Assembly: GCF_008120935.1 (NCBI RefSeq)
Contig: NZ_RDBO01000044.1
Span: forward strand, 26,467-72,804
Source of the DNA: Streptomyces sp. sk2.1
GTDB taxonomy: Bacteria > Actinomycetota > Actinomycetes > Streptomycetales > Streptomycetaceae
Reading direction: 5' to 3'
Length of the DNA stretch: 46,338 nt
Part shown: piece by piece, positions 17,658 through 26,470 of the stretch
Layout of the letters: every line of letters begins with the position of its first letter
Numbering within the stretch: position 1 is the first letter of the stretch
The notes under the pieces: model-generated
The model's input: only the letters and a program-made list of their open reading frames with translations
What the model was told of the DNA's origin: nothing
Database searches by the model: none
Made by a program: the position numbers and the translations under genes

Positions 17658-17773
17658 AGACCCTGGGCATCATCACCACCGGAGCGGCCGCGGCCGTGGC
17701 GCTCGTCGCCGTGGCGGTGGGGATCAGATCGATCCCCGACATCCGCCGCTACCTGCGCATCCGTTCGATGTGA
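17654..17773 (+). CDS. 39-aa single-pass membrane peptide (DUF6893-like)
   Basis: This tiny gene has GTG at 17654 overlapping the previous stop and TGA at 17771-17773. The sequence is one hydrophobic helix (about residues 4-23, IITTGAAAAVALVAVAVGI) followed by a basic tail (RRYLRIRSM), giving a positive-inside orientation. Position and coupling inside the hydrogenase operon argue that it is a true gene. The hydrogenase subunits themselves have no membrane anchor, so this peptide could tether the complex or help quinone access; that is inference. Confidence 0.8.
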   Translation: MKTLGIITTGAAAAVALVAVAVGIRSIPDIRRYLRIRSM

Positions 17774-17808
17774 ATCCCGACCCGAGTGAAGTGATGAAGG
17801 AGCACCCC

Positions 17809-18021
17809 ATGGCGGACACACCGGAGAAGAACAGCGACGTCCAGGAGGAGCCGCAGGAGGAACGGGGCCCGAAGGGGTCCCGCGGCACCGGCTCGGACCG
17901 GCCTTCGGGCGGGCCGGCCGACCGCCCCTCGGGCACCTCGGACGAACGCTCCGACACCTCCGTGCAGCCGGAGAAGGCCCAGGATCCGGAATCACCCGAC
18001 CTTCAGTCCGGGGGCGGCTGA
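17809..18021 (+). CDS. 70-aa intrinsically disordered hydrophilic protein
   Basis: The ATG at 17809 has AAGGAG 6 bases upstream (gatgaaggagcacccc). The product is almost entirely E, S, D, P, G and R with no hydrophobic core, so it is likely disordered. It lies between the membrane peptide and the maturation protease, in operon orientation. Low complexity makes homology hard to judge; coding status rests on the strong ribosome site and the tight spacing (8 bp to the next ATG). Confidence 0.6.
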   Translation: MADTPEKNSDVQEEPQEERGPKGSRGTGSDRPSGGPADRPSGTSDERSDTSVQPEKAQDPESPDLQSGGG

Positions 18022-18028
18022 GCCGAGG

Positions 18029-18559
18029 ATGGCGAAGGAACCCGACGCCACCGCCCGGGTGCTGGTCGCGGGCATCGGCAATCTGTTTCTCGGCGACGAC
18101 GGCTTCGGCCCGGAGGTCGTGCGCCGACTGGCCCACGACGGCGGGATGCCCCCGCAGGTCCGGGTGGTGGACTACGGCATCCGCGGCATGCACCTCGCGT
18201 ACGACCTGCTCGACGGGTACGACGCACTCGTTCTGGTCGACGCGTACCCGGGGGGCGGCGCCCCCGGGGAGGTGACGGTGCTCCGCATCGGTGTGGAGGA
18301 CCTCGGTTCGGGTGAATTCGACGCCCACGGGATGAATCCGGTTTCCGTCCTGGCAAATCTGGACCAACTGGGCGGTACGCTTCCGCTCACCTACCTCGTC
18401 GGCTGCACACCCGCCGGAGTGGAGGAGGGCATCGGGCTCAGCGAAGCCGTCGACAGCGTGGTGCCCGAGGCGATGCAGGCAGTGCACACCCTGGTCCGGC
18501 AGCTCGTGCCCGCCGTACCGACCGCGTCCGTGAACAGCGCCGAACCCCGGAGATCCTGA
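18029..18559 (+). CDS. Hydrogenase maturation endopeptidase (HyaD/HybD/HycI family)
   Basis: The 176-aa protein is the protease that trims the C-terminal tail of the large subunit after Ni insertion. The family motif is AGIGNLFLGDDGFGPEVV. The nickel-sensing residues of HybD (Glu, Asp, His) correspond here to Asp24, Asp71 (in LVDAYPGG) and His100 (in FDAHGMNP), so the usual Glu is Asp. The expected substrate is the tail after His575 of the product of 12232-14025. It sits inside the structural operon, with the HypC-HypF gene 2 bp downstream. Confidence 0.93.
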   Translation: MAKEPDATARVLVAGIGNLFLGDDGFGPEVVRRLAHDGGMPPQVRVVDYGIRGMHLAYDLLDGYDALVLVDAYPGGGAPGEVTVLRIGVEDLGSGEFDAHGMNPVSVLANLDQLGGTLPLTYLVGCTPAGVEEGIGLSEAVDSVVPEAMQAVHTLVRQLVPAVPTASVNSAEPRRS

Positions 18560-18561
18560 TC

Positions 18562-21108
18562 ATGTGCCTAGGCATTCCTGGCCGCGTCGTGGAGATCGTG
18601 GACGGGTATGCGGGCCAGCTGGCTCTGGTGGACGTGGAGGGCGCCAGGCGCCGCGTCAACATCGGCATGCTCGACGAGGCGCCCGGTCGCGACGACTGGG
18701 TGCTTCTCCACATGGGCTTCGCCGTCGAGCTCATCGACCGGGCGAAGGCCCGGGAGGCTCTGTCGGGACTGGAGATGATGGGCCGCGGCCGGGAACAGCG
18801 GATCCGGCGCAGATTCGAGGTGCGCGGTGTCGTGCAGGGGGTGGGCTTCCGGCCCTTCGTCTATGTCACCGCCTCGGAGCTGCTGCTCACGGGCTCGGTG
18901 ACGAACACCGGCGACGGGGTGCTCGCCGAGGTCGAGGGAACGGCCGGGGCCGTGGAGGAGTTCGGTCGCCGCCTTTGCGCCGACGCCCCACCGCTCGCGG
19001 TCGTCGAGGACGTGCGTACGAGCGAACAGCCGACGCGCGGCGGTACGGGCTTCACCATCGAGCGGTCCAGCGCGTCCGGCCGGGCCAGGACGCTGGTCTC
19101 GCCCGACATCGCCACCTGCGACGACTGCCTGGAGGAGCTGAGCGACCCGTCGAACCGGCGCTACCGCCACCCGTTCATCACCTGCACGCACTGCGGCCCC
19201 CGGTTCACGATCGTCACCGGCCTTCCGTACGACCGCGCCGCCACCACCATGGCGGACTTCGAAATGTGCGGGGCCTGCCGGGCAGAGTACGAGGACCCGC
19301 ACGACCGGCGCTTCCACGCCCAGCCGATCGCCTGTCCCGACTGCGGACCGCGGCTCGAACTCGTGGGCAAGGAGGGCGCGCTCCCGTCGCACGACGCGGA
19401 CGCGCTGCGGACCGCGCGGAAGCTTCTCGCCGAGGGCGGGATCATCGCGGTCAAGGGCCTCGGCGGCTACCACCTGGTGTGCGACGCCCGCGACGACGCG
19501 GCCGTGGCGGAGCTGCGCCGGCGCAAGCAGCGCGGTGGCAAACCGTTCGCGGTGATGGTGCCGGACCTCGACGTCGCGCGTGGGCTGGTGACTCCTACGG
19601 CTGACGAGGAGGAGCTGCTGAGCGGTGGGCGCCGGCCGATCGTCCTCCTCCCCCGTCTCGCCACCGGGGCCGGGGTGTCCGACGCCGTGGCACCCGGCAG
19701 CCCCCACCTCGGACTGCTGCTGCCCTACACCCCGTTGCACGTCCTGCTCTTCGGGATCGGTGACGACCCGCCGGGCCCGGACGCGCTCGTGATGACGTCG
19801 GCCAATCTGTCGGGCGAGCCGATTGTCACCGACGACGGCGACGCGCTGACCGCTCTGGCACCGCTGGTCGATGCCTGGCTACGGCACGACCGGCGCATTC
19901 ATGTGCCGTGCGACGACTCGGTCAGCCGCTGGGCCGCCGGTGCCGAGCTGCCGCTGCGCCGCTCGCGCGGATACGCCCCGCTGCCACTCGCACTGCCCTT
20001 CGACGTGCCCCCGACGCTCGCCGTGGGCGCCGACCTGAAGAACACCTGTGCGCTGGCCGAGGGCCGCTACGCCTGGCTGAGCCAGCACATCGGCGACATG
20101 GACGACCTCTCCACGGTCGGCGCTCTGACCCGGACCGAGAAGCATCTGGAGGACCTCACCGGAGTGGCGCCCACCCGGCTGGTGGCCGACCGCCACCCCG
20201 GCTACCACTCCGGCGGCTGGGCTCGCGCCCACGCGGCCGGGCGGCCGGTCCGCACCGTGCAGCACCACCACGCGCACATCGCGTCCGTGATGGCGGAGCA
20301 CGGCCTGGGCGCGGACGAGCGCGTGATCGGCATCGCCTTCGACGGCACCGGCCACGGCACCGACGGGGCGGCCTGGGGCGGTGAGGTCCTGGTGGCCGGC
20401 TACGCGTCGTTCGGCAGGGCCGCGCACCTGGGTTACGTTCCGCTGGCCGGAGGCGACGCGAGTGTGCTGCGGCCGTACCGGATGGCCCTCGCGCATCTGC
20501 ACGCGGCCGGCATCCCCTGGGCCGACGACATGCCCGCGGTCCGTGCCTGCCCGCCTGCCGAACGCGACGTGCTGGCCCATCAGTTCGCCACCGGATTCGG
20601 CTGCGTGCCCACGTCGGGCATGGGCCGGCTCTTCGACGCGGTCGCGTCCCTGGCCGACGTCCGGCACATGGTGGCGTACGAGGCGGAGGCGGCCATGGAA
20701 CTGGAAGGGCTGGCCCGTACCGCGGCAGCCGGTCCTGCGGCACCGGAGGGCGGCTACCGCTTCGGCATCCGGCCCGGGAAGGGGGAGGAACCCGCCGTCG
20801 CGGATCCGGGTCCGGTCATTCGGGCCGTGGTGTCCGACGTGCGGGACTGCGTTCCGGCCGGGCTGATCGCCGTGCGCTTCCACACCGCCGTCGCCGCTCT
20901 GACCACCCGCCTCGCGGACCTCTGCCGCTCGCGCACCGGCCTCGGCACTGTGGCGCTGGGCGGTGGCGTCTTCCAGAACGCCGTACTGCTCGAAGCCACG
21001 CAACGCGGCCTGACCGAGCGGGGCTTCACCGTCCTGCGGCCGCGCCTGCTCCCCCCGAACGACGGCGGGATCGCCCTCGGCCAGCTCATGATCGCCGCAT
21101 CGGGATGA
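18562..21108 (+). CDS. hypF: HypC-HypF fusion: hydrogenase maturation chaperone joined to carbamoyltransferase
   Basis: The 848-aa protein is about 80 residues longer than normal HypF. Residues 1-75 are a full HypC (MCLGIPGRVV with the essential Cys2, ending LSGLEMMG). After a short linker the HypF part starts: acylphosphatase domain (82-170, VRGVVQGVGFRPFVY); two C-x2-C...C-x2-C zinc fingers (C186/C189, C208/C211; C236/C239, C258/C261); YrdC-like domain (about 275-465); and Kae1-like carbamoyltransferase (about 485-845, with HHHAHIASVMAEHG and ALGGGVFQNAVLLE). HypF makes the thiocarbamoyl group on HypE that becomes the CN ligands; HypC carries the iron with HypD. A free HypC gene follows at 21166. 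Confidence 0.95.
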   Translation: MCLGIPGRVVEIVDGYAGQLALVDVEGARRRVNIGMLDEAPGRDDWVLLHMGFAVELIDRAKAREALSGLEMMGRGREQRIRRRFEVRGVVQGVGFRPFVYVTASELLLTGSVTNTGDGVLAEVEGTAGAVEEFGRRLCADAPPLAVVEDVRTSEQPTRGGTGFTIERSSASGRARTLVSPDIATCDDCLEELSDPSNRRYRHPFITCTHCGPRFTIVTGLPYDRAATTMADFEMCGACRAEYEDPHDRRFHAQPIACPDCGPRLELVGKEGALPSHDADALRTARKLLAEGGIIAVKGLGGYHLVCDARDDAAVAELRRRKQRGGKPFAVMVPDLDVARGLVTPTADEEELLSGGRRPIVLLPRLATGAGVSDAVAPGSPHLGLLLPYTPLHVLLFGIGDDPPGPDALVMTSANLSGEPIVTDDGDALTALAPLVDAWLRHDRRIHVPCDDSVSRWAAGAELPLRRSRGYAPLPLALPFDVPPTLAVGADLKNTCALAEGRYAWLSQHIGDMDDLSTVGALTRTEKHLEDLTGVAPTRLVADRHPGYHSGGWARAHAAGRPVRTVQHHHAHIASVMAEHGLGADERVIGIAFDGTGHGTDGAAWGGEVLVAGYASFGRAAHLGYVPLAGGDASVLRPYRMALAHLHAAGIPWADDMPAVRACPPAERDVLAHQFATGFGCVPTSGMGRLFDAVASLADVRHMVAYEAEAAMELEGLARTAAAGPAAPEGGYRFGIRPGKGEEPAVADPGPVIRAVVSDVRDCVPAGLIAVRFHTAVAALTTRLADLCRSRTGLGTVALGGGVFQNAVLLEATQRGLTERGFTVLRPRLLPPNDGGIALGQLMIAASG

Positions 21109-21165
21109 CGCCGCCGCACGACCGCACCGCCGTACCTCAAGAGGGATCCACAGAGGAGAGAGACC

Positions 21166-21462
21166 ATGTGTCTGGCTGTTCCGGGGCGTGTCCTCAGCAC
21201 CGCCGAAGTCGACGGCACGGTGATGGCCGAGGTCGATTTCGGCGGGGTGTGCAAGGAGGTGTGCCTCCAGTACATCCCCGATGTGGCCGTCGGTGAGTAC
21301 GTCATCGTGCACGTCGGATTCGCCATCCAGCGCCTCGACGAACGGTCGGCCCTGGACACCCTCGCCGACTTCGAGCGGCTCGGCATCCTGGCCGAGGAGT
21401 TCGGAGACGACTTCGAATACGCAGCCCGACAGGGTGCCTCTCCCGAAGGAGCCGACCGGTGA
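21166..21462 (+). CDS. hypC: HypC: hydrogenase maturation chaperone (second copy)
   Basis: The 98-aa protein begins [11 protein letters not shown] with the invariant Cys2 that binds iron and docks on the large subunit, and has the small beta-barrel pattern ending [15 protein letters not shown]. Ribosome site GAGGAGAG precedes the ATG. It starts 57 bp after the HypC-HypF gene, and its stop overlaps the hypD start (GTGA). With the HypC domain fused to HypF, the locus therefore encodes two different HypC modules; this free one is positioned to pair with HypD. Confidence 0.95.
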   Translation: MCLAVPGRVLSTAEVDGTVMAEVDFGGVCKEVCLQYIPDVAVGEYVIVHVGFAIQRLDERSALDTLADFERLGILAEEFGDDFEYAARQGASPEGADR

Positions 21463-22562
21463 AGTACCTCGACGAGTTCAGTGATCCCGATGTCGCGAAG
21501 AAGCTGATCGACCAGATCCACGCGGCCACCACGCGGAAGTGGGCGCTGATGGAGGTCTGCGGCGGCCAGACCCACTCGATCATCCGGCACGGCATCGACC
21601 AACTGCTGCCGGACAGCGTGGAGATGATCCACGGACCGGGATGTCCCGTCTGCGTCACCCCGCTGGAGACCATCGACCGGGCACTGGCGATCGCCGCCCG
21701 CCCCGGAGTCGTCTTCTGCTCGTTCGGCGACATGCTGCGCGTGCCCGGCAGCAGCCAGGACCTCTTCTCCGTCAAGAGCGCCGGCGGCGACGTACGCGTG
21801 GTGTACTCGCCGCTCGACGCGCTGAAGATCGCCCGGGAGAACCCCGACCGCGAAGTCGTCTTCTTCGGGATCGGGTTCGAGACCACCGCCCCCGCGAACG
21901 CCATGACGGTGTACCAGGCCCAGCGGTTCGGGGTGCGGAACTTCTCGCTGCTGGTGTCCCACGTGCTGGTGCCGCCCGCGATCGCCGCGATCATGGAGTC
22001 CTCGACCTGCCGGGTGCAGGCGTTCCTCGCCGCGGGCCACGTGTGCAGTGTGATGGGAACGGCCGAGTACCCGCCGCTGGCCCGGAAGTACAAGGTGCCG
22101 ATCGTGGTGACCGGCTTCGAGCCGCTGGACATCCTCGAAGGGATCCGCCGAACCGTTGTCCAACTGGAGACGGGTCGGCACGAGGTGGAGAACGCCTACC
22201 CCAGGGCCGTGCGCGCGGAGGGCAATGTGCCCGCCATGGAGATGCTCGCCGATGTCTTCGAGGTGACCGACCGGACCTGGCGCGGCATCGGAATGATTCC
22301 CCGCAGCGGCTGGAAGCTCTCCGAGAAGTACCGGGCGTTCGATGCGGAGCAGCGGTTCGACGTGACGGGCATCCACACCGCCGAGTCGTCGCTCTGCCGC
22401 TCGGGCGAGGTGCTCCAGGGCCTGATCAAACCGCATCTGTGCGAGGCGTTCGGCAAGGAGTGCACGCCGAGGAACCCGCTCGGCGCGACCATGGTGTCGT
22501 CCGAGGGCGCGTGTGCCGCGTACTACACCCACCGCCGCCTGGAACTGGTCGATGCGAAGTGA
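21459..22562 (+). CDS. hypD: HypD: Fe-S protein assembling the Fe(CN)2CO unit
   Basis: The 367-aa protein is of normal family length. Family motifs seen are [10 protein letters not shown] (Cys near residue 34), [28 protein letters not shown] and the C-terminal Cys residues that hold the [4Fe-4S] cluster ([26 protein letters not shown]). HypD with HypC is the scaffold on which cyanide from HypE/HypF and CO (here probably from HypX) are added to iron. GTG start at 21459 overlaps the hypC stop, and its stop region overlaps a GTG that can start hypE. Confidence 0.97.
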   Translation: MKYLDEFSDPDVAKKLIDQIHAATTRKWALMEVCGGQTHSIIRHGIDQLLPDSVEMIHGPGCPVCVTPLETIDRALAIAARPGVVFCSFGDMLRVPGSSQDLFSVKSAGGDVRVVYSPLDALKIARENPDREVVFFGIGFETTAPANAMTVYQAQRFGVRNFSLLVSHVLVPPAIAAIMESSTCRVQAFLAAGHVCSVMGTAEYPPLARKYKVPIVVTGFEPLDILEGIRRTVVQLETGRHEVENAYPRAVRAEGNVPAMEMLADVFEVTDRTWRGIGMIPRSGWKLSEKYRAFDAEQRFDVTGIHTAESSLCRSGEVLQGLIKPHLCEAFGKECTPRNPLGATMVSSEGACAAYYTHRRLELVDAK

Positions 22563-23659
22563 CTGACGCGATGCAGGACATGACCGTTGTGGTGAACGAC
22601 GTGCCCGACCTCGACTTCGAGGGGTGGGCCTGCCCGGTCCCGCTGCGGGACATCCCGTCCGTCGTCATGGGGCACGGGGGCGGCGGTGCGATGTCCGGTG
22701 AGCTGATCGAGCACCTGTTCCTGCCCGCGTACGGTGCCGCGGCCGCCGCCGACCTCGGTGACTCGGCCGTCCTGACGGTCGGATCCGGCACCCGCCTCGC
22801 CTTCTCCACGGACTCGTTCGTGGTGAAGCCGATGTTCTTCCCCGGAGGATCGATCGGTGATCTGGCGGTGAACGGCACGGTCAACGACTTGGCCATGTCG
22901 GGTGCGACGCCCCTGTTCCTGTCCACCGCCTTCATTCTCGCGGAGGGCACCGCGCTGAGCGACGTCGGCCGGATCGCACAGGCCGTGGGCCGGGCCGCCG
23001 AGGACGCCGGCGTACGCCTGGTCACCGGGGACACGAAAGTCGTGGAGCACGCCAGTGGTGACGGCGTCTACCTCAACACCTCGGGCATCGGCGTGATCCC
23101 TCCCGGTGTCGACATCCACGCGCGCCGGGCGCATCCCGGCGACGCGGTGCTCGTCAGCGGCGACATCGGCGTGCACGGTGTGGCCGTCATGAGCTGCCGG
23201 GAGGGCCTCGAATTCGGCACGACGGTGGAGAGCGACACCGCCGCGCTGCACGGACTGGTCGCCGCCATGCTCGCCACCGGTACCGACCTCCATGTGCTCC
23301 GGGATCCCACGCGCGGGGGCGTCTCGGCTTCGCTGAACGAGATCGCCCGCGCCTCGGACGTGGGCATCGAACTGGTCGAGCGGCTGCTTCCCGTGCCGCC
23401 CACGGTGCGCGACGCGTGCAGCCTGCTGGGGCTCGACCCGCTCCAGGTGGCCAACGAGGGCAAACTGATCGCGATCGTCCCGGCGGAGGACGCGGACCGG
23501 GTGCTGGCCGCCATGCGGGCCCACCCCCTGGGCAGGTCCGCCTGCAGGATCGGCAGTTGTGTTCCGGATCATGCCGGGATGGTCGTGGCGAGGACGGGGT
23601 TGGGCGGGAGCCGGGTGATCGGGCTGCCGATCGGCGAACAACTACCGAGGATCTGCTGA
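22559..23659 (+). CDS. hypE: HypE: carbamoyl dehydratase / cyanide-forming maturation protein
   Basis: This encodes about 366 aa. The AIR-synthase-related (PurM) fold is evident: [20 protein letters not shown] (family N-terminal loop), [23 protein letters not shown] (nucleotide site) and [17 protein letters not shown]. The protein ends PRIC, the C-terminal Cys that is carbamoylated by HypF and dehydrated to thiocyanate. Start: the GTG at 22559 overlaps the hypD stop and fits the operon's habit; ATG at 22571 is a plausible alternative four codons in. It is directly followed by the DUF6390 gene. Confidence 0.96.
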   Translation: MTDAMQDMTVVVNDVPDLDFEGWACPVPLRDIPSVVMGHGGGGAMSGELIEHLFLPAYGAAAAADLGDSAVLTVGSGTRLAFSTDSFVVKPMFFPGGSIGDLAVNGTVNDLAMSGATPLFLSTAFILAEGTALSDVGRIAQAVGRAAEDAGVRLVTGDTKVVEHASGDGVYLNTSGIGVIPPGVDIHARRAHPGDAVLVSGDIGVHGVAVMSCREGLEFGTTVESDTAALHGLVAAMLATGTDLHVLRDPTRGGVSASLNEIARASDVGIELVERLLPVPPTVRDACSLLGLDPLQVANEGKLIAIVPAEDADRVLAAMRAHPLGRSACRIGSCVPDHAGMVVARTGLGGSRVIGLPIGEQLPRIC

Positions 23660-24376
23660 GTGAGTGCCGAGGGCGCCCTGCTGTTCGCGCGATACGCCTA
23701 CCCGCCCAACGAGCTCGGCTACTGCGGCCCCGCCGATGCGTCGGCCCTTCTGCGCCGTGACGCGACCGCCGACATCGAGCGGCGGGCTCGGCAGTTCGAG
23801 GGGGCCTGGTGCTATCTCCAGTTCCTCGCGGAGACGGCCGGCCTGGCGGACCCGCTCGACGTGCGGGTGGTCGAGGCGTACTGGATCGGCAACGAGCTGC
23901 TGGACCGGGCCGATCCCGCCGCTCTGGTGGAGCGCATGACCGACCGGTTCCGGGGACAGCGCGGCGGCACCTGGCGCGACGCCGGGCGGCGCGCCCTGGC
24001 CCATCACAGCTTCCAGGTGTTCGAGGTGTATCCGTGGGCCCCGATGCTGCGGTCGGTGGGCCATCCGACCGCCCTGTCCGTACTCGACCGGTGCCGGGTC
24101 CGTACGGGAGTGGTCGTGGCCGCCGACAGGGACATCGCGACCGTGCGGTCACGCCCCCTGTGCTGGGACGGCGCGGGGCTGACCGACGGCTCGTGGCGGG
24201 AGGAGACCGTACGCTGCTCGGCCGGTGGTCTGACGCTGCTCGACGGGCTCTCCGCCGGCGACCGGGTGGCGCTGCACTGGGACTGGGTGTGCGATGTGAT
24301 CAATGACGAACAGGCCCGGCGCATCGAATTCCTTGAGGAACGCCGACGCACCGACTTGGGCCTCTCTCCCCCCTGA
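23660..24376 (+). CDS. DUF6390-family protein, last gene of the hydrogenase operon
   Basis: The 238-aa soluble protein starts with a GTG directly after the hypE stop. The N-terminal motif ALLFARYAYPPNELGYCGP and the stretch LAETAGLADPLDVRVVEAYW look conserved-family-like, as does HSFQVFEVYPWAPMLR. The C-terminal part (HWDWVCDVINDEQARRIEF) is helical. No catalytic site is recognised. Family members sit at hydrogenase loci in actinobacteria, so a maturation or regulatory role is likely but unproven. The operon seems to end here: a modest hairpin (24423-24441) and then non-coding sequence follow. Confidence 0.85.
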   Translation: MSAEGALLFARYAYPPNELGYCGPADASALLRRDATADIERRARQFEGAWCYLQFLAETAGLADPLDVRVVEAYWIGNELLDRADPAALVERMTDRFRGQRGGTWRDAGRRALAHHSFQVFEVYPWAPMLRSVGHPTALSVLDRCRVRTGVVVAADRDIATVRSRPLCWDGAGLTDGSWREETVRCSAGGLTLLDGLSAGDRVALHWDWVCDVINDEQARRIEFLEERRRTDLGLSPP

Positions 24377-24785
24377 ACCGGGCATCGGCATCCACGGCGC
24401 TCCGGGCTGACAGCCGAGGACTCCGCCGATCCGCTCGGCGGTCTTCCCGACACCGGCCCCGTGGTCGCGGACCGTGTTCGGGCTGCCGAGCGGGGCGAGG
24501 AGAGCACGTCGGCCGCCGCGCGGACGGGGAGCGCCTTCCCGACGGGCAGTCGCACGACGGCCGGCACCGCTTCCCCCTTGCCGCGGACAATGGGGTGTTG
24601 TCTGCGGGACGGCTTCAGACGGGTCCCGCCGCCGACGTTCCGTCAGCCGCCCACCAGGGCCGATCGGGGAGCAATCGTCAAAACCTGTGGTCGATCCGTT
24701 GGTGTTGTGGATGGGGGTGGTGGCGAGATTCATCGGGCTTGGAAACCGGTGGCGCTGCTGCAAGTGACCGATTGAAGATGGCGGC
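24377..24785. other. Intergenic region after the hydrogenase operon
   Basis: No gene is supportable. A 7-bp hairpin, CCGCCGA-TCCGC-TCGGCGG, lies at 24423-24441 and may serve as a terminator, though no U-tract follows. The 100 bases before the GNAT gene are less GC-rich and must carry its promoter. Confidence 0.4.
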
Positions 24786-25268
24786 ATGAATGCGGAGCGG
24801 GTGACCTTGCGGAAGATGACGTCAGCGGAGTATCACGCGGCGGCTGAGCATCGTGAAGCCGAGTCGGTTCGTGTGCTCGGGAAGTTCATGCCGGAAGAGC
24901 TGGCGCGGGAGCGGTTCCGGCACGGCACGGCCACGTTCCTTCCTGACGGTGTCGACACGGCCGGTCATCATCTCGTGATGGCGGAGAACGGATCGGGCGA
25001 GGTGGTGGGTAACGCGTGGATCGGTCCGGACCCGGGTCAGGCGTCGGGCACCGCCGACTCCGCCTGGCTGTACGACATCAACGTCTTCGAGCCGTTCCGA
25101 CGCCGTGGATACGGATCCGCCATCCTCGCGGCCGCCGAGGAACTCGTCGCTCGCGAGGGCAGGACAGCGCTCGCCCTGGATGTCGTCGGAGGCAACGAGG
25201 CGGCCATCGCAATGTACCGCCACAGCGGCTACGAAGTGTCGTCGATGTCCATGCGTAAGAACCTGTGA
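24786..25268 (+). CDS. GNAT-family N-acetyltransferase
   Basis: The 160-aa protein shows the acetyl-CoA-binding motif A as VFEPFRRRGYGSAILAAAEE (R/Q-x2-G-x-G/A pattern). The downstream strand-helix LALDVVGGNEAAIAMYRHSG and the final YEVSSMSMRKNL are typical of RimI/aminoglycoside-type GNATs. It transfers acetyl from acetyl-CoA to an unidentified amine, in the cytoplasm. It stands alone, immediately right of the hydrogenase operon and left of a transposase scar. Confidence 0.9.
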   Translation: MNAERVTLRKMTSAEYHAAAEHREAESVRVLGKFMPEELARERFRHGTATFLPDGVDTAGHHLVMAENGSGEVVGNAWIGPDPGQASGTADSAWLYDINVFEPFRRRGYGSAILAAAEELVAREGRTALALDVVGGNEAAIAMYRHSGYEVSSMSMRKNL

Positions 25269-25801
25269 GAGATCCTGTGTGGTGAAGCGGAGGAGTCGCT
25301 CGTAGCAGCAGATGGCTGCGGCGAGGCCCTCATGCACTTCAACGCCGGGTTCGCCAGGGCCGTCAAAGGGACCGGCATCCGATCGCGCCGCCCCCGAGCG
25401 GACCTCGACCGCTGCCGAGCGGCTGACCGGGGCGGCCCGCAAGCCGATCACCGCCCTGGTCGGTCACTGACACTCGGTGCGTTCCCGCTCCGGCGCCTCG
25501 CCCGCCTCTCCCCCTCCAGTACGACCGCATCAACGTCCTCGGCCGCTACTCCTTCACCCGCCCGCCGTCGGTCGCATCCCCGCCGGCACCGCCGGATGGG
25601 CCCGAAACGGGTCTGCGAACGCCGCCACCCGTCCCGCCTGCCACAGCAGGTGCCCACCGCCTCAGCCGAACCGAGACAAACCGCCGCCCGGCGGCATCCG
25701 AGCCGGCCCGAGGAGGCCCGACCACGGCCTTGGGCCTATGTGCTGGAGCGAACGAACGGGACCGGACCCAACAGCACCGGCACCGAGCCCGCTTCACGCG
25801 C
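25269..25801. other. Intergenic region with a transposase scar
   Basis: No intact gene. Open frames exist on both strands but carry composition-driven Arg/Pro-rich sequence. The only recognisable item is the Tn3-like fragment listed next. Confidence 0.5.
25500..25570 (+). pseudogene. Possible Tn3-family transposase C-terminal scrap
   Basis: The + strand at 25517-25567 reads QYDRINVLGRYSFTRPP, close to the INxLGRYxF signature near the end of Tn3-family transposases. Nothing upstream in frame continues the similarity, so at most a tail survives. The match is short. Confidence 0.4.
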
Positions 25802-26470
25802 TCAGGTGCGTGGTCCCCAGGAGTCCATGAGGCGGCTCTGCCAGGCCCAGGCGGCGACCTCGACGCGATTGCGGACGCCGAGTTTGTCCTGAATGGTGGA
25901 CAGATGGCTCTTGACGGTGCTGAGAGTGATGAACAGCGCGGTGGCGATCTCCTGGTTGGTGCGGCCCCGGGCGATGGCCCGGATCACATCCATCTCCCGT
26001 GCCGAGAGCGGCCGGGCGGGCCGGGCCGCGGCCGCCGTCCGCGCCGGGGCGAGGTCGCGGAGCAGGCGCAGGGTGATGGACGGGGAGATCAGGGCGTCCC
26101 CGGCGTGTGCGGCCCGGACGGCCTCGGTGAGCAGGGCGGGGGCGGCGCCCTTGAGGACGAAGCCGACCGCCCCGGCGTGCAGTGCGCCGTGGACGTACTC
26201 GTCCAGGTCGAAGGTGGTGACGATGACCACCCGGAGCGGGTCGGTGATTCCGGGGCCGGCCAGGGCACGGGTGACGTCGATGCCGTCCAGTCCGGGCATG
26301 CGGATGTCGACCAGGCACACGTCCGGGCGCAGTCGGCGGGCGAGTTCGACCGCTTCGGCGCCGTCGGCGGCTTCGCCGACCACGGTGATGTCGCCCTGGT
26401 CCTCCAGGATGAGGCGCAGGCCGCTGCGGATCATCGCCTGGTCGTCGGCGAGCAGGACGCGGATGCTCAA
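25802..26470 (-). CDS. NarL/LuxR-type response regulator
   Basis: The 222-aa protein has an N-terminal receiver (IRVLLADDQAMIRSGL, phospho-acceptor Asp55 in VCLVDIRMPG, conserved Lys in GFVLKGAAP) and a C-terminal LuxR helix-turn-helix (LSAREMDVIRAIARGRTNQE ... TLSTVKSHLSTI). The start is TTG at 26470: it follows AGGAG by 5 bases and overlaps the kinase stop (TTGA), although the frame stays open much further upstream over the kinase gene. It partners the kinase encoded just before it and probably controls the divergent ABC transporter operon. Confidence 0.93.
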   Translation of the reverse strand: MSIRVLLADDQAMIRSGLRLILEDQGDITVVGEAADGAEAVELARRLRPDVCLVDIRMPGLDGIDVTRALAGPGITDPLRVVIVTTFDLDEYVHGALHAGAVGFVLKGAAPALLTEAVRAAHAGDALISPSITLRLLRDLAPARTAAAARPARPLSAREMDVIRAIARGRTNQEIATALFITLSTVKSHLSTIQDKLGVRNRVEVAAWAWQSRLMDSWGPRT

